From Scilla litardierei (Eukaryota; Streptophyta; Magnoliopsida; Asparagales; Asparagaceae), in the NCBI GenBank assembly GCA_030789695.1, contig CM061138.1:184985051-185049050 (forward strand): a DNA stretch of 64,000 nucleotides. Reading direction: 5' to 3'. This document shows positions 26,101-41,100 of this stretch, in pieces; the stretch's first letter is position 1, and every line of letters begins with the position of its first letter. Both the position numbers and the translations under genes were made by a program. Under the pieces are notes generated by a model that worked only from the letters and a program-made list of their open reading frames with translations, was not told where the DNA came from and did not search any database.

Positions 26101-29100
26101 ATTTTTACAATGTTTAAAGTTCTTAGCTGTGGAATACAAAACATGTGGAATTATAAAGCAAGGATACAGAGCCGTACATAGTAATATTTGATTGTATCAA
26201 CCTTTATCCGAAAAAACATGAACCCCGTTTGGACATTGGGCCATGTTAAAGGACATGCCTCTCTTGCATATTATCTTCCTTGTCCTTTTTACCGTCACCA
26301 ATCCATGTCCGATTACATCTACTCCTTGCATTTGTAAACAAGATATAACATTTTTTAGCCCATAACTATGCTGCCCAGATGCAACAACAGCCAAAAAGTC
26401 ATTGTTGTCGTCATCATTATCATCATCTTCCTCTTAACCTTCACCCCGAAAATTAGGGTTGGCTTCAAGAACACAATAGAAAGATTGAAAATATAAAATA
26501 ACAATAACAACAACAAAAGAAAATAATAATAATGTTGGAATTTGTAAGAAGAAGTAGGTCTATGGTGGATACCATAGCCATATATATAATATCATATGAG
26601 AGTTACAAGTCCCTTGGACCCTAAGGGACACCCACTAAGAGTGAGTTTAATGGTGGATGATAGTGGATGGAGACCAAAGATCTCCCACATTCATAACACT
26701 CTCCATCATCCATCCATTCTTAGCATATGAATTCTTCAGGATCCAATCTAATATAAGGTGGATATTGCTGGATCCAAAGTTACTGTGTTTGCCTCGTTAA
26801 AACCTTAGCCGTAGAAAATCCAGTGGGAAAAACCAGCAGCTTAAGGAAAATGAGTACAATACACAAGTGACTCCCCCTGATCCATACAAGCTTCAAGCTT
26901 ATAGGTCTTTCAGCTGTCGCATCCCTATATCTTTTACAAGTTTTCTAAAAGTACATCTAGGCAATGGCTTAGTAAACAGATCAGCTAAATTATTACAAGA
27001 CTGAATCTGTCGTACTTCAATCTGCTTCTGCTCTTGTAGCTCGTGCGTCCAGAAGAACTTGGGAGAGATGTGCTTCGTCCTGTCGCCCTTGATATACCCA
27101 GCTTGTAGGTGAGCTGTACAAGTTGCATTATCTTCAAATAATATGGTTGGCTCAAGGTCGTCCGTCTTCAGGCTGGTCGTCACTAGAATATGATGAATGA
27201 CTGAACAAAGCCAGGCACATTCTCTGCTAGCTTCATGGATCGCCAAGAACTCTGAGAGGTTGTATGAGACTGCTGTGGTGGTATGCTTCAAAGATTTCCA
27301 GGAGATGGTCGTACCACCGAAAGTGAACACCAGTCTGTTATTTCTAGGTATGTGGATCAGACCTGTAACCTGCATCTGCATAACCAATTAAAGTGGAAGA
27401 TCAACCTTTCGGGAAGTACAATTCGAGGTCAACTGACCCTTGGATGTAGCGCAGAAGCTGCTTCACTCCGTTCCAGTAGCGCTTTGTGGGTACTGAACTG
27501 TATCTGAATAGTAGGTTGACTGCGAACGCTAAGTCGAGACGCGTGCAGTTTGCCAGATATAGTAGTGCTCCAATGACACTAATGTAAGGTACTTCGGGAC
27601 CTAATGTTTCCTCCCCCTCTTCCAGCCGCCGGAAAGGGTCCTTATGTACATCCAAAAATCTAACGACCATTGGTGTACTTAGAGGATGGCTCTTATCCAT
27701 ATGGAAATTTTTAAGTAATTTTCTTGCGTATGTGGATTGGTGTAACAGGATTCCTCTGCTAAGGTGTTCTATCTGTAAGCCAAGCCAAAATTTAGTCTTG
27801 CCTAGGTCTTTCATTTCAAACGTTAGTTTGAGGCTTGTAGATATATCATCAATCTCTGCAGGAGATCTGATGAGGCTTAAGTCGTCTACATAGACGGCTA
27901 TTAATACAAATCATGTTTCCGTGGTTTTAATGAAAATACACAGGTAGACTTCATTATTTGTGAAACCTTGTTGAACAAGGAATTCACTAAGTCTGTTATA
28001 CCACATTTTTCCCGATTCTTAAGACCATATAATGATCTTTGAAGCTTAAGAGAATAGACGTCCCAAGGTCTATCTTTTATTTCTGATAATATTTTAAAAC
28101 CATATGGAAGTTTCATATAGATATCTTTATCTATATTGCCATATAGATATGCAGCCACAACGTCCATGAGCTGCATTTCTAGGCCTTCCATTGATGTTAA
28201 ACTTACAATGAAACGGAATGTGATCGTATCCATAACCGGGAATATGTATATTCATAATCTATCCTCGGTCGTTGGAAAAATCCCTGAGCCACAAGCCGTG
28301 CTTTGTAGCATACGATCTGATTATTCTTATTTCTTTTCCTTACGAATAACCAATTGTATCCCACAGGTTTTACACCTCTTGGTGTCTGGACTACTGGTCT
28401 ATAGACTTTGCTGTTCAAGAGTGCGTCCAGCTCTACTCCTATTGCTTTGTTCCACTTTGGCCAATCATCTCTGCATTTGCATTCAGCTAGAGATCGTGGA
28501 TCGATATCATCGTCGCATTGAGCGACGTGAACAGCAATATCGAACGCGAAGTCGTCGTCGTCGACAGTGCTTTTTCTGTCTAGTACCTCCCCAGTATCTA
28601 CAAATTTTAATGATATTTCTCCTGTATTGTCCTCTTCGGGTGACTGAAGGAGAGGAGAGGTTACTGGTCTGAGCTCAGCATCCTGTGGTGGGATATTCTT
28701 TATTTCTCCAGGTATTTTCTTCTTGTGAGGGAGTTTATCCTTGGAGCCAAACGGTCGTCCTCTTTTTATTTGAGGTACGGTCGATTCTGCTGCCAGTGGA
28801 TTGCACCCATCTTTGAGGATGCCAATCCTAACTGGCGTATTGGCAGCAGGGACGTGTGATCTGATAATCGTCTGGTTATCGGTGAATTTGTCCGGTAGTA
28901 GATGTACTGTATTCTGAATGTGAAGGATCTTCATGATCTCATCTTCACACAGATTAGTACGCGGATCATAATGAGACAAAAGACTTAGTGTCCCAAACAA
29001 TGGTCTCTGAAGCTTCGGGCTTTTTGGTTTGTGAGCCTAGTATGGGAAAAAAATTTATGAAGATGCATCTATCAGTACCATAAAGTACCGAAATGGAAAA

Positions 29101-32100
29101 CATGATGGGTGAATGGCCCACAAATGTCTCCATGTATTCTCTCCAAGAAGCCAGTAGACTCTAACCCCACTTTCAAGTGGGATGGTCTCGTGATTAGTTT
29201 ACCCTTATAACAGGGGGGGACAAGGAAAATCACCATTTTAAAGAATCTTCAGGTTCTTCAAATTATGTCTACTGGATTGGGTTATGATGCGGTACATCAT
29301 TACCGATCCTGGGTGACCTAGTCTACAATGCCAGAGAATGAATTCTGGTGATTTAGAACACTGCCGGTGCTCTATCAGATTAGCTTCTATAGGTTGGATG
29401 TATGTTTGATAAAGGCCCGACGAGAGCCTTTTAAAACGTTCTAGAATGGTTTTAATACCATCCTTATGACGAATAACATGCAATTATTCAACACTACTGA
29501 AATCATCAGTTTTCAAGTAATATCCGGTTAAACGGATGTCCTTGAAACTTAATAGATTTCTGTTTGATTTTGGGGAAAATAAAGCATCTTTTATTTTAAC
29601 TTGCGTTTGGTTTGGGAGCAATAGAATTGATTCACCTGATCCTTCTATTATATTATTTAGTTCCGAAATTACAGTGACTGGACAATTATAATTAATGATG
29701 CTATTAAAATAGCATCTATCACGAAGGAACGTGTGCATGGAGAAGTGTTCTAAATATCGGATATCGGTCGCGTATCGGCCTAGGAAATTTGATATCGGAT
29801 TGCGGATATTGGAGATATATCGGGGATATTGACTAAATATCGGAGTGTAATATCGGAGGCTTAAAAATGATGACATATGCAAGCATAGATGTATCTAAGA
29901 AAATATAAACTATACTAAATCAAATAAAAGTATGTTTTGGTTATACTTCTCTCGTTAAACATGAATATGTGCAATATTGACTAAATATCGGAGCCTCGTA
30001 TCAAAGGCTAAAAATGATGTCAAATAAACCCAAAACTGAAAGAAAAAAATCAGAAAACTGAAAAAAATATGAAAAACTGAAAAACTGGGATCGACTACTC
30101 ACCTTGATCGGAAAACACTTCCTTGCAAAGATTGAATGTTGGACACCGAAACTCAATCGATTGCCGCCGGAAGTTTTCACCGGATGGAGCTGAGCGAAGT
30201 GACATGAGGACCAGAGCATCGAAAAGAGCGGAGCGGCGCGATTAGATTTAGGGCAAATCAGTGATTATCCCCCAAAAAATCCTGATGCCTCATCGTTTTA
30301 AGTAAATGATTTGGGTTCTGACTCAGGTCAGATACACTTTTAAGTGGACCGACCCGCTAACTTTATTTTTAAAAACAGTGAATTGCGGCCGATATTTCAA
30401 AGGGATATATCGGCCGCAATATCGGCCGCAACCTGATAACGCGGTGATATTTTCCCAAATATCAGAAACTGCAATATATAAGCATATATCGTATCGGCTT
30501 AGTGATAAAACCGATATTGCGGCCGATATACGGATATCGAATCGATATTTAGAACACTGGCGTGGAGGCACTATCCACTAGGCATTCACAATTCATCTCT
30601 AGAAAAAAATGTAAAAACTTTTATGAAAAGTAAACCTACATTCGATTCATAAGGACATAATTGAAGATACATCAAAACATTAATGATAAAGGCTGAAATG
30701 ATGACTAAATTAGCTTTACTCAAGGAGGTCGTCATTCTCGAAATCCTCGGTGTTAAACCGAGTTGGAGGTTGTATATCCACCAGATTTGTTTCAGTGGAA
30801 GGCTTCATGCATGCCATATATAAATCTTGGAGGTGGCGTGGAGTACGACAGACCATGTACCAATGTCCAGTCATGCCACATCCGTGGCATTTGTCTTCCC
30901 ATTTTTTCTTGGGAGCAGACGTCTGGTCAGAGGTATTCCTCTTCCACGTATTCTTTTTCTTCTCATCATTATTGTTGTTCTGGGGAGGAGCTCTAGTCTG
31001 CTTCTTCGCAGCTTTCCCCTTGTTGAATTTTCCTTTATGCTTGTTCTTCATCTTCTGGGAAGAAACTGTGTGAGCTTCAGGGAAAGGAGCAGAGCCAGCA
31101 GGGTGTAGGTTATGAGTGGCCAGTAGTATGTCTTTGTTCTGCTCTGTCATAAGAAGGCAGGAGAGTAAATCAGAGTACGTCGTGAACTTGCGTTCATGAT
31201 ACTGTTGCATGAGAGTAGCATCCTTCTCATGGAAGGATGTATATATTTTATCAAGCATGCGGGTTTCCGAGACTTGATCACCACACAACTTCAGGCGTAA
31301 GGTGATGTTATATAGAGCTGAGTTATACTCAGCTACGGACTTGAAGTCCTGAAGTCGGAGATTTTCCCACTCATAACGTGCACGAGGGAGGATAACATCT
31401 TTTTGATGTTTGTATCTGTCCTCAAGTGTTGTCCACAGTTTATGAGGGTCTTTCACTGTTAGATATTCGGCCTTCAGGGTCCGATCAATATGTCTTCTGA
31501 TATAGATAATGGCTTTCGCCTTCTATACATCGGAGACTCTAACAGTAGAAGTCTGTTCATCAGTTGTCACAACCGTAACTGAAACTTGAATTGTGTGACT
31601 TATGCCATGTGAGCGCAGATGGAACATCAGGTCCAGCTGCCAGCTCAAGTAATTTTTTCCAGCTGCATCGAGAACATCAAAATCGACGCTCGCAATCTTT
31701 ACCATTTGTCTAAGAATGGAATAAGCATGAATTAATTATACATCAAAAATCAAGACATGCATAGTAGTAAAACTAAAATTTTGTGGGGATCGGCCAGTCA
31801 CCACCAAAAATAATAAAAGTCCAAAGTCCCTTATACATTTCGAATTACAAGAAAATTAAAATTACAATTTGGAAACCCTTGGGGGTCCCAGCAATAGCAA
31901 TTTTCCTACGTCTTCAGGCGAAGTATCTCCGGGCATTGGCCTTTACATTTAGTTCATCACTACATTTTCACTCAAAATGAAAAAATGTGAGGAAAATAAA
32001 TAGTGGTGACTAATAACGACCGATCCAAAAACCACAACAGAGTTTTACCAACATTTCAGGCAGTTTATATAAGTATGCAACATCACATGCATATACAACA

Positions 32101-35100
32101 CATTTTACTCAACATCGCAGGCAATTTTATTGGATAAATATATTAAATTTACATTTAATAGTTACTTGGACCACAGAAAAACGTCATTACCCGTTAGGTT
32201 AGGTAACTAATCTAACCGACAAAGCGGTCTCAGGATCCTTGTAATTATTAAAACGTAAAGTAATTTTTATCCAATTAATAAAAAATAAGGCGATTAATAA
32301 AGAATTACACGTCGAATTAAGTAACTAATTTATAATTTGCCCCAAATACCCCCAGAGGAGTTAATCATACTCAATATCCTCACACTGATTTTCCCTGATT
32401 TTTTCAGTCATTTTTCGGATTTTTTTCCAATTTTTCCAGAATTATCTGGAATTTTCAGGGTTTAATAGGGTATTTTCTGAATTTAAATTAAATTGACCTG
32501 CAGGCCAGCCCGCGGGCTGCAGGCCCGTTAGCCAAAAGATACCCAGTTTTTTTATTAATTTTGTTCTTCACAGGGTTCAAAGCCCATCAGGGGAGGCCCA
32601 TCCTCTTCTCCCCCTCACCCTAATTAGGGCTTTAAGGGGGAAAATGGGGTTTGGGGGTCAGCCGCCAGGAAACGAAAAATCCCCTCCCCACCAATTATTT
32701 TCTCGTTCCTCTTTGAATGCGACAGGAGGGGGACCGGAACAGGGCCCCCTCCCCTTCCCTTTTGATTTCGACAGGGGGCCGGAACATTGCCCCCCTTTCT
32801 CCTTTTTATCGCGACAAGAAGGGGGGCCGGAACATTGCCCCCCTTTCCATTTTTGATCGCGGCCGGGCCCCGGCAGGGGGGCGGCGCTCTCCGACGAGCA
32901 GAGAGGCCCCCGACAGGGAGTGGATGATCGAAGCCCCCTCGATAGGAGGGGGACGGCACTTAGAACGAAGGCCCCCGACGAGGGGGTTTGGCCGGTGATT
33001 TGAAACGAAGGACCCGTCGGCGATCCAGAGATTCCCCCAAGGGGGTGGACGGTGCCTGCTTTGGGAGGCAGCGGGATTCCCCCGACTGGGGGCAGCGCTC
33101 CGAAGCCCAAGGCGGCGCTTCGACACCGGAAAAAAGGCCCACCCGATTGGGGGGCGGCGCTTCAAAGGGCAAAAAGAGGCTCCCACGTCAGATGGGTGGG
33201 TTTCGCGTCAGGTGGAGGGCGCCGGGAGCTGGGGGTTCGATTTCCCACTTTCCGATCGGCTCCGGTGGTTCGAAAGCCCCCCACCAGGGGGTCCGACGGT
33301 TCGACGCCGATGTAGGGCGGCGACCCCCTGCAGGGGGCATGGGGTTTTTTAATAATCAATTTAAAAACTAATTTTAAGTTGGTTTTTTTAATAGTAAATC
33401 TGTGTGGAGATGAAATGATTTTCTTATAGATCTTGCTTTAAAAAATTTCGCTATAGATCTCTTAGAAAAACATAGTCACGGATTTATCATGCGCATGTAA
33501 AAAATTTGATCTAGGTGTTTCTTAAGAATTTACCTCTGAATCCTACCTGCCGAATCTAGCGAAGTTCGGAGAAGGAAGCCATATCTGTGTCCTCGCAATT
33601 CGTCCGTCGGCAGGAATTCGGCTCAGCTGATGAGCGTGCGTGATAACATGTTGGAATTTGTAAGAAGTAGGTCTATGGTGGATACCATAGCCATATATAT
33701 AATATCATATGAGAGTTGCAAGTCCATTGGACCCCAAGGAACACCCCACTAAGAGTGGGTTTCACCCACTAAGAGTATGTTTAATGGTGGATGATAGTTG
33801 GGTAGAGACCAAAGGCCTCCCACATTCATAACAAATAACAATATAGTAATAATGATAATAAAAAATATTAATAATATAATTAAAAATAATAAAGAATAAT
33901 AAAAAGAATAATGATAATGATACTAAATAAATACGAACAAGTTTAAAAATTCATATCGATTTGTGATCACGTTGGATCGTGATGTCTCTTTTCTACGTGT
34001 TACGATCTAAACCTTTCTTCTATCAAACCAAGATTTTTCATATCATCTCTCATCATTATCTTTCAGGTCTTCGGTCTATCTCGCTTTCTCTTGATCTCAA
34101 CATTCATATATTCGGTCTTTCTAATGGGTGCATGAATTGATCTACAACGCATATGGCCAACTCATATCAAGCGATGTTCTCTCACCTTCAACGTATACGA
34201 CCAAAAAGTATTCCAGAAAAATTAAGTGGACAACTGCATACTGAAAATTACATGTTACCCAAAATATGATTGTCACGCATATTGCCATTTTAGTGGTGTT
34301 TTAAAAATTGGCTTGGACGGCCGTCCCACTAGGGGCTAGGTACCGCTGATCAGGCCCTTTGACTGCCAGATAGGCAACGGCTCCAGCGCCCCCACCCAGC
34401 CTAGCACCTTCCAAAACACTCCATTTTAGAGAATCTACAACTGGTGGTATTTTAATTGGTTGTTAGATAATGCTTGCAAAATGAATGTGGTTTCATATGA
34501 CAAATCATATCTTCTATACTCATGCTTCATCTAAGAAAAACAACGGAAGGGATTCTCCTGGTGGAATAAACTTGAATTGCTGGAGGGAAGTAGGCTTTCC
34601 TGCCAACAAGTTGGCTTGCTAAGATTTATGACAGACTATTCATCGAATTTTATTGGGCAAGAATATATGATCCACTCAAGAAGGATGACATCAGGTCGGC
34701 GCTCAATCATAAATTTCATTAAGCTTACCATATTAATTTAGCAGTGTACTAAGCACCACCTTGTTTTGATGAAATAAGCCTTGGAAGCTGATGATGGCTT
34801 TGCAAAAAGAACCATGTTCAAGGAAATAAAATATCTTGCTCTTGCTTCTATCATAAACCTTTAATATGAAGGGAAAAATGGATTTCCTTGTTGGTACAAT
34901 AAAAACAAAGAAACAGTAACTTTCAAAAGCAGTTGTAGATATCCATCATATCTTAAGCAATTATGTAGGAAAACAAATCAAATCCAAGAATGGACCCATA
35001 ACCATCTTTTAAAGTTAGCATAAATTACACTCAAACCTCCTAAACTATGGGTAATGTCACTGGTACACCAAAATCTATGATATTAGCACTATCCTAAATC

Positions 35101-35120
35101 AATGATATTAACACTCAGAA

Positions 35121-35151
<31 letters not shown>

Positions 35152-38100
35152 AAAAGACAAAAAAAGACAAAAAAAGACAAAACAAAAAAAAATAACGAAA
35201 ACATGAAAATAAAAAAAGTTCTGGTTTTGCACTCCTTTCTCAAACCTCCTAAACTATGATATCAAGAATGGACCCATAACCATCTTTTAAAGTTAGCATA
35301 AATTACACTCAAACCTCCTAAACTATGGGTAATGTCACTGGTACACCAAAATCTATGATATTAGCACTATCCTAACCCCCCCCCCCCCCCCCCCCCCACA
35401 CAAAAAAAAAGACAAAAAAGGACAAAAAAAGACAAAACAAAAAGAAACAAAAAACAAAAAAAAACGAAAACATGAAAATAAAAAAAGTTCTGGTTTTGCA
35501 CTCCTTTCTCCTTTGGCTGCTACCATTGCTCTATCTTCTCACTCATCTCTCCCTCTCACGCCCCTCTCTTTTGCTTCATCTTCTCTCTCATGTGCGAGAT
35601 GAGAGAAAGAGGGAGTGAGGGAGAGAAGATTGAATGAAAGAGGGAGTGAGACAGATAATGATATAGAAGAGTGGCAACCCTGGAAGAAAAAGTTGCTTTT
35701 TAACGTTTTTCATTAAGTGATGGGATCTGAGTGCTAATATCACAGTAGTGATACACATCTTATAATTCAAAGGGAGGTTTGAGTGCAATTTGCCCTTCCA
35801 AAATTTAAAGATAGCCGCATAATGAAATCATGAGTATACAACAATAACAAAAATCCGTCATACGAACAAAAGATACTATGTCTCATTTCATGTACAAATG
35901 GGTCTTCAACTCCAAGTTGTTGTGCAACTTCACCATGATATAGTTAAAATTTAAACGTTTGCCTTGGACAGTGAGATGGAATGCTAAACGAAACTTACTT
36001 TTCACAGAGCTGGAAATTCTTGCACTGATTGCAAACCCAACGTGTTCCAGACACCATTAGTAGACAACAATGTGTGCATGAATGCTGCAAATGGACCATA
36101 ATGAAATCTTCCTTCATAGGACAGATTGTTTCGCCAAGCTGTGCAAGAAGCATGTTTCTTAAATTCAAATTTAAACAATTATTAACATAAACAAAAAGAG
36201 AGTCAAATTTTTCTGAATGAGAAAGCCAAGAAAGAAAACAAGAAGAACAAATGATTGGCATGTTGGGGGGCCAAGAAGACTAATAGCTAGTAACCCTATT
36301 CTGTTCAAATGGACTCAACATGTTTCGTTTGCATAGGATACGTCATAGTGCAAAGCGGAAAGCTTAACAAAAGAATTTCCACTTCACCAAACAAGATAAA
36401 GAAATTACTTTTTGCATTAATAGAGCATCCTTGGATGCATTTCCAGCAAGATCAGATTGACCAGCAGCTTTTAACGCCCTTTTTGTTATTGTCTTTTTAG
36501 CTTTCCCTTTCTTTTGCTGCTTTCTACCATCCTCTTCTTGACGAAGCTGATTGATCATGTCCTCTGCAGCACCTGGCCAGTAATCACCATCGAAGTATGG
36601 CAAGCGAGCAGCTGTTACCTTGGCTTTGCATTCTCCAATGGTTACAAAAAAATGATCATATAGATTAGTAAGCTCCACCACTACACTTTCCTTTGCAGCT
36701 TTGCGAAGCATTGCCAAATACCTGCGCAATAATTTAGCAATTAAACCACACATGCAAATAAGATGTTAAGGGACATAAACGGAAGGGAAATAAACTTAGC
36801 TAGCGAATCAAATTTCAGAATTCACCAAACTCTCACCATTCTCGTAGTTTGTCCGACTTTGGTGTTTTCTGAATCTCAGGGTGGCAATATAAGATATAAT
36901 CTTCACCCTTTAGCGGAGGACAAGCCCATATGTAACAACTAGTAAATCCCCGTCTCTTACAATATTCAAGGTACCCAATCTGTAACCATGGTAAAAATGA
37001 AAAAAACAGTTAATTCATTATTATTTCCCAAAATTAGACCTTTGGTAATGGGCAATAAATTCAAGAAAGATACTACCATTATAAAGGAACCTAGCGGTGA
37101 AAAAAATATAAACTAATACAGTAACCTAACCTAGCGCTGAAAAAAGATAAACTAATACAGTAACCTAACCTAGGGGTGAAAAAAGATAAACTATATTAAC
37201 CTATGATATGTATGACACATCTCCTAACCAAAATGCCGTGTCCAACGTGTTCATCAGTATCCGAGACTTACACCATTATGCACCTTAACAATATTAACCT
37301 CATGAAGTAAGTTATGCCCCCTTTCAACAAAAGCTATAGTTACATAAATCATTCTATTAAAATTAAATTCTCTTTAATCAAATGTAAACCCAATGAAAAT
37401 ATTCATACGAGTAAAATATACATATATCCAGAAGAAACATACATATATAGCCGTGTTCTGTCTATAGATAATGGACATGTCTGACATCCCATCCCGATGC
37501 CCAAGTGTAATGCCAGTGTCCGTGTTTTCTAATCATAAACAGTAATCTATATATTAAAACACAACTGTTTTTGAATTCTAGGGCTGACGAGGACAAGCTG
37601 ACTAGGACAAACAGGTTGATAGAAAAACGTCGATTTAATCTTGAGGATTGAATGGTTGAGATGAGATTTTGTAGAAAGTTTTGGAGGGAAAAACATTTCT
37701 TGGGAAAAGAAATTTTCTGGGAAAATGAAACTTTACGGGGAATAAAAGTTTCTGGAGAATAGGAGAGTACATGCAATTAATGCATTTGGAAAAAAACATT
37801 AAGTTGCACTTAATGCTGCAGATCGAATGATCTCTCCCTCAACGCGGGGCCCACCATCTCTTTAACGCTTGGGGCAACAAGATGAGAATAATTTCCCGCG
37901 CCGAAGGCGCCTGCTAAATTTTTTTACGCGAATTTGTTGTTCCGCTCTAAAGGCACCCTCACCGAATTTGTTGTTCTACGCCGAATTTGTTGTTCCGTAC
38001 CGAAGGCGTCCGTGCCGCTAAATATTTTTACGTTAATTTGTTGTTCCACGCAATTTTGGCTGTAAAAATAATTTTTTGAAGAACAAAGATTTTCGGTGGA

Positions 38101-41100
38101 AAATCTTAAATGAACCGTGCCAGCAGGCACGGGTAATGACTAGTACAATAATAGTTGAACAAGACATATTCTCAGTGAATGCAGAGAGTCATGAAGTGTA
38201 CCAGAATCTCATGATAAACAAATGTACGCAAAGCTTCTCCAGTCACTGTTTTGATTTCAGGCCTGAAGTATTTGACGGAATCCAGGTATGAAAGATAAAC
38301 ACGGCGTTGATTGGGAAATTGGGATTCTGAACCAAATTCTTGGACATACATTCCAAATAGGCATACTTCTACACCCTCTATTTTCTGAAATAACAAGATA
38401 ACCTGCACAAAAAATTGTGTAAATTTCCCCTTCAAACTAAGTATTGGCTCTATGCACAACTCGAAATACTGTTATAGTAGAAACTTGTGTGATCTTGTAA
38501 CTGCAAATTTAATGGAGAAAAGGAAACACTCAACGTAGACTATTTTAGGAAGGTTATTGCACCTTGGACTTGTAGGGAAATTCTGTTGGGTAATTTTCTT
38601 CCTGAAAGATCTCCAAAAAACGCTGCTTCACTTCTAATTTTTTGTCAACTGATGATACAACTCTGACAACAAGAGCATCAGCTCCTGGAACCTGAATATG
38701 AACTGACAACATAATCAGTGTCATTGAATATAAAATGTAATATATTCAATATAACAAAAAAACTTGCCCAATATCCATGAATAAAAGAGAAACAATAGTG
38801 TGAAAGAACTTAAATTAAGGAGATGTGGCAAATTATAACATGCAAAAACATGGATTTACAAGATCCCAGACAGGATGTATTCCCATTAGGAAAGAGAGTA
38901 GACACATAGAAACATAAAATTTTGGAGAATTCTTCCTCAGTTGAATGAGTATAAACTTCTTGACATACCAGCAAACTAGTGCGCAAGGTAACGTAAAATT
39001 GTTCTTGCCTATATTCTACTTAGATTATGCACCAATAATAGATGATCAGCGTAAGTTTGACAGTTGACCATAAAACTCTGGGTAGTCCTTTTCAAATATT
39101 CAGCCTGCTGCATAGCTAACCCAATTTTGAAGGGGAAAGGGTCTGGGATGAAGCTAATAAGGAGATCACAGACTTCCCACATCGCACCGTGCAAACTTGA
39201 AGGTACATAAAAATCTGATAGCATATTCCGATGGGGAAATGCAACCATTTTTAACAGAATTACACAGACATTTCCAACAGAATTACCTCATCAAAACTTT
39301 TTCCAAGGTGCCTTGCCCTTTCTTGTCTCTCCTGCTTCAGACGTCTAAAAAGGCGTTGTTCTATGTGATCACTCAGAATTGTCCTTGGCAGATCTTTTGC
39401 TCCAAGGACAGCGCTTTGTGGTAAGGGTTTACGTTCCCCTATTTCTATCTCCTCTATATAGCAATTAGGACACGTATACTCTGCTTGTCCTCCATCATTT
39501 CTTCGGCCATTGAAAAGGGCACATATTTGGTGTTGCCAGGCTTCACATTTATCGCATTGGACCCACTACAATAGAAGAGAAACAGTAAGTAAAAACTCAC
39601 AGGAGCACAATACTACCTAACCACATCCACCTGATTAATAAGGATTTAGAACTTACCCATTCTTCGGTTTCCTCGTCGTTTCTCTTTTTCTCAAGCCTTG
39701 CCTTAGGAAAGACCGAACCATCCACAACAATAGTGTCTCCGCGTGCCTCATTGTAACATGGAATGCAAAAGTAGTGCCGAGTGTCCCCGCTCCCCATGGT
39801 ATAATACATTGCGTTTCGCTTTATGCGAGCACCACATGGAGTACAATATATTGGAGGGGGTTCAAAGGTGAGCTTTTCGACCGCACACAATTGACAAGAA
39901 TTTTCACTCATTGAGCGCTCCATAGCTTGATTCTTTTCAGCCTTGGCTTTACTCTGCAAAAATAAAAAAAAGTAAATCAATTGAAAACAAAGTTAAAAAT
40001 TATAGCAGCGAACGGAAAAAAGGAAAATGAGTGAAACGACGATGAGTAAATCAATTGAAGATGTGTGTGTATGTATACATATATACATATGTATGTATGT
40101 ATGTATACATATGTAAATATGCATGTGTGTGTATCTGTGTGTGAACATGCCCTTCCATACATATATCTATGTAATATATTGGACTGGATTCGACATAGCA
40201 GACAACTGGGGATATACTAACACTTGACATGGACATAATGGATAACCACATATTGAACTGGATTGGACATAACGGGCAACTGTAGACATAATAACACTTG
40301 ATATGGACATAATGGATAACCAATTGAACTGGACCTGGAACTTAAAAACTGGACTAGACATAACGGATACATAATGGATAACTGTGGACATGACACTGAC
40401 CTAAACATAACAGACAACTGTCACGAAGTGGACATATATTGAACTAGGCATAAACAGATCAGACGGAAGAGTTTCACTCTGCTTGTTAATCAAGTAGTTC
40501 AAAAAAGTTCTATTACCGTAAAACCATTCATTTTCTACCAACTCAATGTATGTGCAAGCAACATGAAAACCACAAGATTGTTGACGGATCAATGTTTTAA
40601 GACGCGTAAATCAACACAAATGGTGTCGATCAAAAAAAGCTGTGGGGATTTTTTAAGGCCGGTGAATAAAATTTCTTGCACTGACTGATCATATATTTTA
40701 TTCTCATGTGTATGTGTGCACTCACGCACGAATATACATATATATGTATAGATGTATATATATGTGTATATCCAGATGCGGGTGCGTGTGTGTACTAGTC
40801 ATAACTCGTGCCCACGGGCACGGTTCATTTAAGATTTCCCCCTGTAAATCTTTGTTCCCCAAAAAATTATTTTCACAGCCAAATTTTTTAAAAGAACAAC
40901 AAATTAGTGTAAAAATATTTAGCGGTACGGACGCCTTCGGCGCGGAACAACAAATTCGCGCGGGCGCCTTCGACGCGAAACAACAAATTAACGTAAAAGA
41001 GGGCGCCTTCGGCGCGAAAAATTATTCTCATCTTGTTGCCCCATGCGTCGAAGAGACAGTGGGCCCCACGTTGAGGGAGAGATCATTCGATCTGTACAAC

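Larger units (their letters stand above)
26533..33833 (-). mobile_element. Ty1/copia retrotransposon, full length but defective
   Basis: LTRs at 26533-26698 and 33649-33833 start TGTTGGAATTTG and end CATTCATAACA. The 5-bp duplication AATAA flanks both sides. Coding order on the minus strand is gag, protease, integrase, RT, RNase H, as in copia. Defects include a stop in gag, an 817-bp hAT insertion in the protease region, a large internal deletion of integrase, and breaks in RT. The leader between the 5' LTR and gag is about 1.9 kb and contains a GC-rich block. Confidence 0.92.

Noticed and set aside
32624..33371. Overlapping frames up to 150 codons in the copia leader
   Set aside because: By-products of GC-rich repeats; open in several frames on both strands, none with a known motif.
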